Assembly (NCBI RefSeq): GCF_004000255.1
Contig: NZ_RCIQ01000001.1
Location: 186,001 to 250,000, forward strand
Origin: Nioella ostreopsis
Lineage (GTDB): Bacteria; Pseudomonadota; Alphaproteobacteria; Rhodobacterales; Rhodobacteraceae
DNA length: 64,000 nucleotides
Direction: 5' to 3'
The notes under the pieces were generated by a model that was not told the DNA's origin, made no database searches, and saw only the letters and a list, made by a program, of their open reading frames with translations. Made by a program: the position numbers and the translations under genes. Shown here piece after piece: positions 1 through 7,955 of the stretch. The first letter of the stretch is position 1; the number at the start of each line of letters is the position of its first letter.

Positions 1-706
1 TGCCTATGCGCTCGATTTCACCGATGTCGACGCAGGTGCATTTGCCGGGATCTGGGACAGTCGCGGGCTGCGCAGCCTGAGCTCCCACAGCCCAGAGCCG
101 GTGTCTCGCGCCTATTCCATCGCAAACCGGCCCGAGGATGCGGGCAAGGTGGTGTTCAACATCCGCCTCGCGCTGCCGCCTGCGGGCAAGCCCGGTGTTC
201 CGCCCGGTATCGTGTCCTCCTACCTGTTCGGCCTGAAACCGGGGGACCGCGTGGCGCTGGCCGGTCCCTATGGTACGTTCCGCGTTCGTCCGTCCGACCG
301 GGAGATCGTGCTGATCGGTGGCGGGGTCGGCATGGCCCCTTTGCGCGCGATTGCCCATGAGCAACTGGCAGGCCCTGGCGCGTCCCGGCGGATCTCCTAT
401 TTCTACGGTGCGCGCAGCCGGTCGGACCTGTTCTATGACGACGAGTTCAAGGCCCTTGCCGCCGCGCATCCGAATTTCAGCTGGACCGTCGCCCTGTCCG
501 ATCCGCAAACGCAGGACGGCTGGACTGGCGAGACCGGCTTTATCCACGACGTCGCCCTGCGCGCCTATCTGGGCACGCATTCCGCGCCCGATGCCTGCGA
601 CTACTACCTCTGCGGTCCGCCCCTGATGATGCGGGCCGTGATCACCATGCTGGACGACCTCGGGGTCGAGCCGGATTCCATCTTCTTCGACGATTTCGCG
701 AGCTGA
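1..706 (+). CDS. nqrF: Na+-translocating NADH:quinone reductase subunit F, C-terminal part
   Basis: This is the end of NqrF, the subunit that takes electrons from NADH and passes them via FAD and a 2Fe-2S cluster into the sodium-pumping NQR complex at the inner membrane. The 5' end lies outside the window; the reading frame is open from base 2. Visible are the flavin-binding motif RAYSIAN, the nucleotide-binding GGGVGMAPLR and the C-terminal LCGPPLMM segment of ferredoxin-reductase-type modules. The N-terminal membrane helix and the 2Fe-2S cysteines are not in view. The apbE and nqrM genes follow at once, as is usual at the end of nqr operons, which supports the call over other oxygenase reductases. 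Confidence 0.93.
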   Translation, partial: AYALDFTDVDAGAFAGIWDSRGLRSLSSHSPEPVSRAYSIANRPEDAGKVVFNIRLALPPAGKPGVPPGIVSSYLFGLKPGDRVALAGPYGTFRVRPSDREIVLIGGGVGMAPLRAIAHEQLAGPGASRRISYFYGARSRSDLFYDDEFKALAAAHPNFSWTVALSDPQTQDGWTGETGFIHDVALRAYLGTHSAPDACDYYLCGPPLMMRAVITMLDDLGVEPDSIFFDDFAS

Positions 707-709
707 CCC

Positions 710-1660
710 ATGACCCTGACCCGCCGCCATTTCCTCGCCCTTTCCGCCGCCACCCTGACGGCGCGACCCGCGTTTGCCTCGGACCCGCAGGTGATCGGGG
801 GGCAGGCCTTCGGGTCCTACTGGCGCGGAATGTTTGGCAGCGATTTGCCCGCAGGCGATGTCTCGGCTCTGATCAACAGGGTCGTGGCCGATGTGGACGC
901 CTGGATGTCGCCCTATCAGCCGGGATCGGAGCTGTCGGTGTTCAACCGCGCGGGCCATGCAGCCCTGTCCGTGGACGTGGCCGAGACCACCCGCGCCGCG
1001 TTGCAGGTCGCGTCGGACACGGGCGGGGCGTTTGACCCCACCGTTGGACCATTGGTGGCGCGCTACGGGTTCGGCCCGATCGAGGGGGCAGAGCAGGCAG
1101 GCTGGCGGGCGCTGAGCCTGTCCGGCAACCGGCTGACCCGCGCGGCAGCGGGTGTCACGCTGGACCTGTGCGGCATTGCCAAGGGCCAGGCCTTGGATCG
1201 GATGGCGGATGCGTTGGAGGCGGCGGGGGCAGGCGGCTTCGTTCTGGAACTGGGCGGCGAGGTGGTCGCCCGTGGCCAGCACCCGGAGGGCCGCCCGTGG
1301 CAGGTGGGCATCGAGGATGGCGCGGGCGGTTTGGCGGGGATCGCGCGGCTCGACGGGATGGCCGTTGCAACCTCAGGCCTGTGGGATCAGAGCTACGCCG
1401 TCGGGCAGGGGCGCTATGGCCACCTCATCGACCCGATCACCGGCGCGCCTGCGGGTGATACGCTGGCCTCGGTCTCGGTCTTCCATGACCGGGCGATGAT
1501 GGCGGACGGGCTGGCCACTGCGCTCTTTGTGATGGGGGCCGCGCCGGCAGCGCACTATGCTCAGGCCAACGGGCTGGCCACGGTCCTCGTGGCACGCGGC
1601 GGAGGCGCTACGGTGACCGGTGAAGCGCAAGCTTTCGTTGAGACAGGAGGATTGGGCTGA
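710..1660 (+). CDS. apbE: FAD:protein FMN transferase ApbE
   Basis: The 316-residue protein belongs to the ApbE family, which attaches FMN covalently to threonine residues of NqrB and NqrC outside the cytoplasm. The N-terminus MTLTRRHFLALSAATL looks like an export signal with a twin arginine, ending near ARPAFA. Internal segments such as AFDPTVGPLV and the late HLIDPITGAPA fit the family's FAD and Mg2+ binding region. It starts 4 bp after nqrF and its stop overlaps the start of nqrM by one base, so the three genes are translated together. The context makes NQR flavinylation its likely job. Confidence 0.93.
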   Translation: MTLTRRHFLALSAATLTARPAFASDPQVIGGQAFGSYWRGMFGSDLPAGDVSALINRVVADVDAWMSPYQPGSELSVFNRAGHAALSVDVAETTRAALQVASDTGGAFDPTVGPLVARYGFGPIEGAEQAGWRALSLSGNRLTRAAAGVTLDLCGIAKGQALDRMADALEAAGAGGFVLELGGEVVARGQHPEGRPWQVGIEDGAGGLAGIARLDGMAVATSGLWDQSYAVGQGRYGHLIDPITGAPAGDTLASVSVFHDRAMMADGLATALFVMGAAPAAHYAQANGLATVLVARGGGATVTGEAQAFVETGGLG

Positions 1661-1815
1661 TGGGTGTCTTTCTGGCGGTTCTGGCGGTCTTCCTTCTGGC
1701 GGCCCTTGGCCTTGGCCTTGGTCTGATGATGGGAGGAAAACCCGTGCGGGGCAGCTGCGGCGGCCTGTCTTGCGGGGCCTGTGAGACCTGTCCGAGAAAG
1801 AGGGCGGCGGAATGA
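1660..1815 (+). CDS. nqrM: NQR maturation factor NqrM (DUF539-type)
   Basis: A 51-residue protein beginning MGVFLAVLAVFLLAALGLGL. It has one N-terminal membrane helix followed by a short cysteine-rich tail with Cys at about positions 33, 38, 41 and 44 and a basic end (PRKRAAE). This layout matches NqrM, a small membrane protein needed to insert iron into NQR. Its start codon overlaps the apbE stop by one base, and its stop overlaps the next start (ATGA). The place directly behind nqrF-apbE is the standard one for nqrM. Its short length makes it easy to miss. Confidence 0.88.
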   Translation: MGVFLAVLAVFLLAALGLGLGLMMGGKPVRGSCGGLSCGACETCPRKRAAE

Positions 1816-2207
1816 CCCAAGGCGCCACGATCGACCGCTACATGAGCCGCAATCTCGTGACCCTGTCGCCGGATACGGAGGTGACCCGAGCGGTAGCCAC
1901 CTTGATCGAACATGACATTTCCGCCGCCCCGGTCGTGGATGATCTGGGTCGACTTGTGGGCATTCTGACCGCCAGGGACTGTTTCCGCGCGGTGCTGCAC
2001 GCCCATTACCACCAGGAGCTTGGCGATACCGTCGCAGGCTACATGACTGCGGATGTGACAACGCTCGACACCGGTATCGGCGTCGTCGCCGCCGCGCAGG
2101 CGTTCATGGACAGCAATCACCGCCGCTATCCGGTGATGCAGGACGGGCGGCTTGTGGGGATCATCACCCGTATGGATCTGCTGCGGGCCTTTCAGGCGGA
2201 AGGCTAG
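1812..2207 (+). CDS. CBS-domain pair protein
   Basis: A 131-residue protein made of two CBS motifs and nothing else. The first runs from about residue 8 to 63 (YMSRNLVTLSPDTEV through GILTARDCFRAVL) and the second from about 75 to 128 (YMTADVTTLDTGIGV through GIITRMDLLRAF). CBS pairs bind adenine nucleotides and act as sensors. The start overlaps the nqrM stop (ATGA), so it is co-translated with the NQR tail. A link to NQR or energy-status regulation is inference from position. The stop overlaps the convergent LysR gene end by 4 bp. Confidence 0.85.
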   Translation: MTQGATIDRYMSRNLVTLSPDTEVTRAVATLIEHDISAAPVVDDLGRLVGILTARDCFRAVLHAHYHQELGDTVAGYMTADVTTLDTGIGVVAAAQAFMDSNHRRYPVMQDGRLVGIITRMDLLRAFQAEG

Positions 2208-3181
2208 GGCAGATGCAGCGCTTCGCGCCCGACCGGTCCCATCTGTCGGGTGATCTGGTCCGTCAGGCTTTGAGCGGCCATTGTGGCCACCTGCTCCGGC
2301 AAGTCCCCCAGTTCCCCGGCCCGAGCGACAACGGTGATGGATCGTGAGAAACTGGCCGCAGGCAGCGGGCGGAGGGACAAGGGCATCTGTTCGACAAACC
2401 CGTCGATCAGCAGGCTCGGCGTCAGGATGGTAAATCCCAAGCCCTGCGCCACACAGGCAGTCACCATGCTAGACCGGTCCGCCTGAATGACCCTGGGAAC
2501 CGCCAGTTTCAGCCGCCGCAGATGCTGTTCCGTGCGCCGCCCGACACTGGTCGTTGCGGCAAATCGAACCAAGGGCAGGTTGTCGAGGATATCGGACAGC
2601 GACCCGCTTGGGCCACGGTAGCTTTCGGGCAGGACCAGCAGAAAGGTTTCGGTCAGAACATCGTGCCGTTCCAGCCCGTCCATGTCGTAAAACGGGTTCG
2701 AGGTGACCACCAGATCGGCCCTTTTGCTGCGCAACAGCGCTTCGTGATCGCCGCTTTGGCCGGCATGCAGGGTCAGGTCCTCGACCCCGAAATCGGCCTT
2801 GGTCAAATTGACCAGGGGCGGGGTCAGGGTGGTGGCGATGGAGGCCAGCATTCCCACCCGCAAAACACTGATCGGCCGGGGCCCCTCGTGGCGCATGGAG
2901 GTTGCGAGGTCTTCGATGCTGTTCAGGATGCGCTGCGCGTGACGCAGGCACAGCTCGCCCGCCTGCGTCAGTCTCAGCGGTCTGACGGAGCGGTCCACCA
3001 GCCGCGCGTCGCAGGCCTCTTCCAGCGAGGCCAGTTGCTGAGACGCCGCTGATTGGGTGATGCCAAGCAGCTTCGCCGCGCGTGTCACCTGACGGGTTTC
3101 GGCAATGGCCACGAACACCTCCAGCGCCGTCACCAGGTTCTTGTCGGACAGCAGCCGCGAGGAGAGTTTTTCCTGCATCAT
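2204..3181 (-). CDS. LysR-family transcriptional regulator
   Basis: A 325-residue LysR protein. The N-terminal helix-turn-helix spans about residues 18-76 and includes VTRAAKLLGITQSAASQQLASLE. It is followed by the usual two-lobed effector domain of about 230 residues. The gene is divergent from the MttB-like gene at 3266 with about 84 bp between them, so it is the probable regulator of the methylated-amine cluster. The first 17 residues (MMQEKLSSRLLSDKNLV) precede the typical start of the fold, so a slightly later start cannot be excluded. The effector is unknown, but a methylated amine or its product is the natural guess. Confidence 0.88.
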   Translation of the reverse strand: MMQEKLSSRLLSDKNLVTALEVFVAIAETRQVTRAAKLLGITQSAASQQLASLEEACDARLVDRSVRPLRLTQAGELCLRHAQRILNSIEDLATSMRHEGPRPISVLRVGMLASIATTLTPPLVNLTKADFGVEDLTLHAGQSGDHEALLRSKRADLVVTSNPFYDMDGLERHDVLTETFLLVLPESYRGPSGSLSDILDNLPLVRFAATTSVGRRTEQHLRRLKLAVPRVIQADRSSMVTACVAQGLGFTILTPSLLIDGFVEQMPLSLRPLPAASFSRSITVVARAGELGDLPEQVATMAAQSLTDQITRQMGPVGREALHLP

Positions 3182-3265
3182 AAGAATACCTAATGCTGTG
3201 TGGTTTCATTTGCTGTACCGCGGGCCGTTGGGTCAAGCTCCTGTGAGGCGAGACAGGGGTTTGGC

Positions 3266-4777
3266 ATGGCAAGGCGTGGCAAGAAACGAGAGGTGGATCA
3301 AAGCACCATTCGCGCGCCTTATATTGACCGCAAGATCGGGCCGCTGCCGGTTCTGTCGCAGGAAGGGCTGGAATTGATCGAGGCCAATGCCGACCGCATC
3401 CTTGCCGAAACGGGGATGGAGTTTCACGACGATCCCGAGATTCTACAGATCTTCGCCGAGGCCGGGTGCGATGTGATGGGCACGCGGGTGCGGTTCGTGC
3501 CCGGCTTCTGCCGCCGGACCATCACCGCGACAGCCCCCGCCAGTTACACGCAACACGCCCGCAACCCCGCGAAATCGGTCCGCGTGGGCGGCAGCACCAG
3601 TGTGCTCTGCCCCTCCTGGGGGCCGCCCTTCGTGCAGGATATGGACCGGGGCCGGCGCTATGCGTCCTGCGAGGATTTCACCGATCTGGTGAAGCTGCAC
3701 CAGATGATCCCCTGGCTGCACCATTCCGGCGGTGTGGTCTGCGAACCGGTGGACCTGCCTGCCAACAAGCGCCATCTCGACATGCTCTACGCCCATATCC
3801 GCTGGTCCGACCGGCCCTTCATGGGAGCGTTCATCGGGGCGGAACGGGCCGGGCATGCGATTGATATGGCGCGGATTCTGTTCGGTGCGGATTACGTGGC
3901 CGAAAATCCGGTGCTCTACTGTGTCTCCAACACCAATGCGCCGCTGGTGATGGATGCCAATATGTCCGGCGCGCTGAAAACCTATGCCCGCGCGGGTCAG
4001 CCCGTAGCCTGCACCCCCTGGACCCTGACCGGCGCGATGAGCCCCACGACCGTCGCCGGAACGCTGGCGCAGGTGCTGGCAGAGGCGATGGCCTGCCTTG
4101 CGCTGGTGCAGCTGGTCAATCCCGGCGCGCCCTGCCTGATGGGCTCCTTCGCGTCGACAATGTCGATGCAGACCGGCGCGCCCACATTCGGCACACCGGA
4201 GGCCGGGCAGATGGTGCTGGCCGCGGGGCAGCTGGCGCGGCGGCTCGGGGTGCCGTTTCACACCGTTGGCACGCTGTCCGCGTCGAAACTGCCGGACGGG
4301 CAAAGCCAGCAGGAGGGCACCTGGGGCCTGCTCATGTCGATGTTCGCGGGCGCCAATATGATCAACCACGCCACCGGCTGGCTGGAGGGCGGGTTGGTCA
4401 CGGGCTATGAGAAAACCATGATGGATGCGGATCTGTGCGGCAAGGTTGCGAGGTTCTTTGATGGCATTGACCTCTCTGAAAACGCGCAGGCGATGGAGGC
4501 GATTGCCGGGACCGGACCGGGCAAGCATTTCCTGGGGTCCGAGCACACACAGGCGAATTTCCTCAGGGCGCTGTTCCGGCCCGACCTGCCCGACAACAAT
4601 TCCTATGAACACTGGTCCGGGGCTGGCGGGCTCGACATGGCACAGCGCGCGAATGCTCTGTGGAAACAGCGCTTGGCAGAGTATGAAGATCCGGGGTTGG
4701 ACCCCGCGATTGACGAGGCGTTGCAGGACTATATCGCGCGCCGCAAATCCGAGACCGAAGACAGGGCCTACTTCTGA
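3266..4777 (+). CDS. MttB-superfamily methyltransferase (non-pyrrolysine trimethylamine methyltransferase family)
   Basis: The protein of about 503 residues belongs to the trimethylamine:corrinoid methyltransferase (MttB, COG5598) superfamily. Members move a methyl group from a methylated amine to a corrinoid protein. No in-frame amber codon interrupts the gene, so it is of the non-pyrrolysine (glycine-betaine-type) class. The start at 3266 gives MARRGKKREVDQ with a purine-rich stretch just upstream; an upstream start at 3200 is possible but extends into the divergent promoter. No corrinoid protein gene is adjacent. Two folate-linked demethylating flavoproteins follow, so the substrate is probably a quaternary or tertiary methylamine, but this is inferred. 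Confidence 0.85.
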   Translation: MARRGKKREVDQSTIRAPYIDRKIGPLPVLSQEGLELIEANADRILAETGMEFHDDPEILQIFAEAGCDVMGTRVRFVPGFCRRTITATAPASYTQHARNPAKSVRVGGSTSVLCPSWGPPFVQDMDRGRRYASCEDFTDLVKLHQMIPWLHHSGGVVCEPVDLPANKRHLDMLYAHIRWSDRPFMGAFIGAERAGHAIDMARILFGADYVAENPVLYCVSNTNAPLVMDANMSGALKTYARAGQPVACTPWTLTGAMSPTTVAGTLAQVLAEAMACLALVQLVNPGAPCLMGSFASTMSMQTGAPTFGTPEAGQMVLAAGQLARRLGVPFHTVGTLSASKLPDGQSQQEGTWGLLMSMFAGANMINHATGWLEGGLVTGYEKTMMDADLCGKVARFFDGIDLSENAQAMEAIAGTGPGKHFLGSEHTQANFLRALFRPDLPDNNSYEHWSGAGGLDMAQRANALWKQRLAEYEDPGLDPAIDEALQDYIARRKSETEDRAYF

Positions 4778-5514
4778 TGCGCGTCCTCGTCCGCCGCCTG
4801 GCAGAGCAGATCGTAGAACGGCCGGTGATGCGCGTCGTAGTCGGTATAGGGCGCACCGAGCGCCGCAAGCTCCGCCCGGTAGTCCCGGTCCTCCGCCGGT
4901 TTGATCCCCGTGGAAGACAGAACCTCCTTGTGCCAAGCCTCAACCGATTTCCAGCCCTCGGGAACGTCGCTGTCCCAGCTCAGCGCCTCGGGACAGTCGG
5001 GCAATCCCACGGCCTGCCAATAGCGCGCCATTTGCCCCGCAGGGTCGGCCCGCAGCGCCGCCGAGCGGATGACCACCGGCTTCAACCCCGCCGCGCGCAA
5101 CTGTTCGTAAAGCCGCCACAGCCCCTCGATCCCCACCTCTTCGCAGGCGAAACCGGGGTCCTTGCGGTGATAGGACAGGATGCTTTCTGCCGGATCGCGG
5201 ACAAGGAAAGCATGGCTCATGGCCCTCATGAAGTCCGGGTCGGCGGGCAGTTTGTCCTGCACGTAATAGGCCATGTCCTTGAAGAACACAGGCGCATGCG
5301 CGCCAAGTCTCAGGATCATCTCGCGGATGCCTGCGTAGTCGGTCGGATGGCCCGGTTCCGGCTCGAAATTCTCGAAGGGTTTGTTCCCCGCACCGATATA
5401 GTAGTCATACATGAAGGGCTCATGCAGGACGGTCAGATCGCCCCTTTGCCGCATGATGCGTTCAAAGGCGGTCGAGACGGAGCGGGGGTGGCACCAGAGC
5501 GCGTGAATGGTCAT
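4768..5514 (-). CDS. Sulfotransferase-family protein
   Basis: A protein of about 248 residues that begins MTIHALWCHPRSVSTAFER. The segment HPRSVSTAF is the 5'-phosphosulfate-binding loop of PAPS-dependent sulfotransferases, and HAFLVRDPAESILSYHR matches the second, 3'-phosphate binding region. The start at 5514 is preferred because the motif normally sits near the N-terminus; an ATG 12 codons upstream exists. The gene faces the MttB-like gene, overlapping its end by 10 bp, and is divergent from the flavoprotein at 5574 with about 60 bp between. Its substrate is unknown. A role inside the methylamine cluster is suggested only by location. Confidence 0.8.
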   Translation of the reverse strand: MTIHALWCHPRSVSTAFERIMRQRGDLTVLHEPFMYDYYIGAGNKPFENFEPEPGHPTDYAGIREMILRLGAHAPVFFKDMAYYVQDKLPADPDFMRAMSHAFLVRDPAESILSYHRKDPGFACEEVGIEGLWRLYEQLRAAGLKPVVIRSAALRADPAGQMARYWQAVGLPDCPEALSWDSDVPEGWKSVEAWHKEVLSSTGIKPAEDRDYRAELAALGAPYTDYDAHHRPFYDLLCQAADEDAHQK

Positions 5515-5573
5515 GCCTGCGAAGCTGCGCCGGTTCGAATGCCCTGTCAATTCCCCGCGATAGGAGGTCCCGC

Positions 5574-7955
5574 ATGAGCCGTATCATCATCATCGGCGGC
5601 GGGGCGATTGGCCTGTCACTGGCCTATCACCTGGCGCAGCGTGGGGCGCAAGACGTAGTTCTGCTGGAACGCAACCAGTTGACCTCCGGCACCAGCTGGC
5701 ACGCGGCGGGGATCGTTGGCCCCCTGCGCGCAACGCCCAACATGACCCGGCTGGCGATGTATGCCGGTGAGCTGTTCCCGAGGCTGGAGGCCGAAACGGG
5801 GCTGTCGACCGGCTATCGGAAAACCGGCGGCTATTGGCTGGCGCGCGAGCCGGAACGGATGGACGAGCTGCACCGGATCGCAGCGCTTGGCCGTCATTTC
5901 GGGCTGTCGCCCCGGATGGTCGGTCCCGATGATTTGACCCGTGACGTGCCTTGTGTCGATCCTGCCGGGCTGGTCGGTGTGATGGACGTGACTGAGGATG
6001 CCAGCGTCAATCCGGTCGACCTGTGCATGGCCTATGCCCGCGCGGCCAAGGCGGCGGGGGTGGAGATTCGGGAAAACACAGGCATTGACGCGCTGCTGAC
6101 AGACGGGAGCAGGGTAACTGGCGTGAGGCTGGCGGATGGCACCGAGATGCGGGCCGATCACGTGGCGCTCTGCGCGGGTGCGTGGTCCAAGCGGCTTGCG
6201 GCGACGGCGGGTCTGGCGCTGCCTTTGCAACCGGTTGAGCATATGTATGTGGTCACCGAACCAAGGCCCGAGTTTGCTGGCTTCCCTGTGCTGCGCGACC
6301 TCGACCGGGGAATCTACATCAAGGGCGATACCGGCAAGCTGGTCATTGGCGGGTTCGAGCCGAACGCCAAATGCTGGGACCCGCATGGGCCGGAAGGCAA
6401 TCGACCTTTCCTTGAGATGGCCGAAGATTGGGACCAGTTCACCCCTTTCATGGAGGCGGCGCTGGCCTTGATTCCGGCGCTGGAAACCACCGGCATCCAG
6501 CATTTCATGAACGGGCCGGAAAGCTTCACCGCCGACACCAGGCCACTGGTCGGGCAGGCCCCCGGCATGGACGGGCTTTTCGTGGCGGCGGGGATGAACT
6601 CGGTCGGGGTCATGTCTTCGGCAGGCGTGGGTCGCGTGCTGGCCGATTGGATCGTGGACGCCACCCCGCCCATGGATTTGTGGGAAGTCGATATCGCCCG
6701 CTGCGATCCGCTTGCCGCCAGCGACACCCACATGGCCGCGCGGATGGAAGAGGCCGTGGCCGACCTCTTCGCCTTGCACTGGCCGTTCAAGCATCCCAAG
6801 GCCGGGCGGGGACTGCGGCTGTCACCCTTGCATGATCGCTGGCAGGCGCAAGGTGCTGTATTCGGTCTGACCGCCGGGTGGGAACGTGGGTTGTGGTATG
6901 CGCAAGACGAGGCCGAGCGCAGCTTGCCCTATTCCATCGGCGCGCAACCATGGGAGCCCATCGTCGCGCGGGAAGCCGCGCGGATGGAGACGGGGACCGT
7001 TCTGCTCGACCTCTCGCCGTTCAGCAAATTCCACATCCACGGGCCACAGGCCCTGGCCTTCATGGAGCAGATCGCCTGTTCCCTGATGGACGTGCCCGAG
7101 GGCAAGGTCGTCTACACCCAGCTTCTGAACGCCAAAGGCGGGATCGAGGCGGATGTGACCGTGACCCGTCTGGCCGCCGACCGCTTCCGCCTGACCTCCG
7201 GCGCCGCGACCCGCTGGCGCGACGGGGCCTGTCTGCGTCGGGCCTCCCAGGGCTTCGACGTGACCATCACAGACGTGACGGAGGAAACCTGCGTGATCGG
7301 TGTGATGGGCGCAGGCGCGCGGGATGTGCTGACGGCGGTGGCGGGCGATCACTGGCAGGATTTCCCCTTCGCCACCGCCCGTACGATCCCCTTCGCCCGC
7401 AGGGACTTCTGCGCCACGCGGATCAGTTTCGTGGGCGAGCTTGGATGGGAACTGACCGCCACGCCTGATGTGGCCGGGCCGCTTTTCGATCAGCTCATCG
7501 CGGCAGGTGCGCAGCCCATGGGGCACTACGCGGTGGATGCCTGCCGGTTGGAAAAGGGCTTCGTCCATTGGGGGCACGATGTGGGGCCGGAGATCACGCC
7601 GCTGGAGGCTGGCCTTGGATTCTGCGTCGACTGGACGAAGGACTTTACCGGCAAGGCGGCGCTGGAGGCGCAGCGTGGGAACCTCACCCGCAAGCTGGTG
7701 CTGTTGCAGGTCGAGGGCGATCCGCTTGTTCTGCATGACGAACCGGTCTGGGAAGCGGGCCGCGTCGTGGGTCTGACCACCTCTGGCGGGCGGGGCGCAC
7801 GGACGGGGCTGACACTGGCCTTCGCGCTGATCGACCTCACCGATACGCCGCTTGCAGACCGGCAGTTCGAGATCGACATCGCAGGGGCACGCTACCCGGC
7901 CAAAGTGCTGGTCAGGCCCCCCTATGATCCCAAAGGCGAAAGGATGCGCGCATGA
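5574..7955 (+). CDS. FAD-dependent dimethylglycine/sarcosine dehydrogenase-like protein (first copy)
   Basis: A 793-residue flavoprotein with the layout of dimethylglycine dehydrogenase. An FAD-binding DAO domain (GGGAIG at about residues 8-13) is followed by a linker domain and a C-terminal aminomethyltransferase (GcvT-like) half with LEKGFVHWGHDVGPEITPLE. His43 in the motif GTSWHAAG corresponds to the residue that carries covalently bound FAD in the family. Such enzymes oxidise N-methyl groups and pass the one-carbon unit to tetrahydrofolate. The stop overlaps the start of the next gene (ATGA). The exact substrate (dimethylglycine, sarcosine or another N-methyl amine) cannot be read from the sequence. 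Confidence 0.9.
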   Translation: MSRIIIIGGGAIGLSLAYHLAQRGAQDVVLLERNQLTSGTSWHAAGIVGPLRATPNMTRLAMYAGELFPRLEAETGLSTGYRKTGGYWLAREPERMDELHRIAALGRHFGLSPRMVGPDDLTRDVPCVDPAGLVGVMDVTEDASVNPVDLCMAYARAAKAAGVEIRENTGIDALLTDGSRVTGVRLADGTEMRADHVALCAGAWSKRLAATAGLALPLQPVEHMYVVTEPRPEFAGFPVLRDLDRGIYIKGDTGKLVIGGFEPNAKCWDPHGPEGNRPFLEMAEDWDQFTPFMEAALALIPALETTGIQHFMNGPESFTADTRPLVGQAPGMDGLFVAAGMNSVGVMSSAGVGRVLADWIVDATPPMDLWEVDIARCDPLAASDTHMAARMEEAVADLFALHWPFKHPKAGRGLRLSPLHDRWQAQGAVFGLTAGWERGLWYAQDEAERSLPYSIGAQPWEPIVAREAARMETGTVLLDLSPFSKFHIHGPQALAFMEQIACSLMDVPEGKVVYTQLLNAKGGIEADVTVTRLAADRFRLTSGAATRWRDGACLRRASQGFDVTITDVTEETCVIGVMGAGARDVLTAVAGDHWQDFPFATARTIPFARRDFCATRISFVGELGWELTATPDVAGPLFDQLIAAGAQPMGHYAVDACRLEKGFVHWGHDVGPEITPLEAGLGFCVDWTKDFTGKAALEAQRGNLTRKLVLLQVEGDPLVLHDEPVWEAGRVVGLTTSGGRGARTGLTLAFALIDLTDTPLADRQFEIDIAGARYPAKVLVRPPYDPKGERMRA

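Noticed and set aside
3182-3265. LysR operator in the mttB-like divergent region
   Set aside because: An imperfect dyad near 3179-3195 can be found, but it overlaps the LysR start and does not have clear T-N11-A geometry.
3266-4777. Pyrrolysine-type trimethylamine methyltransferase with in-frame amber codon
   Set aside because: The frame is uninterrupted and no pyl genes are seen, so the non-pyrrolysine class applies.
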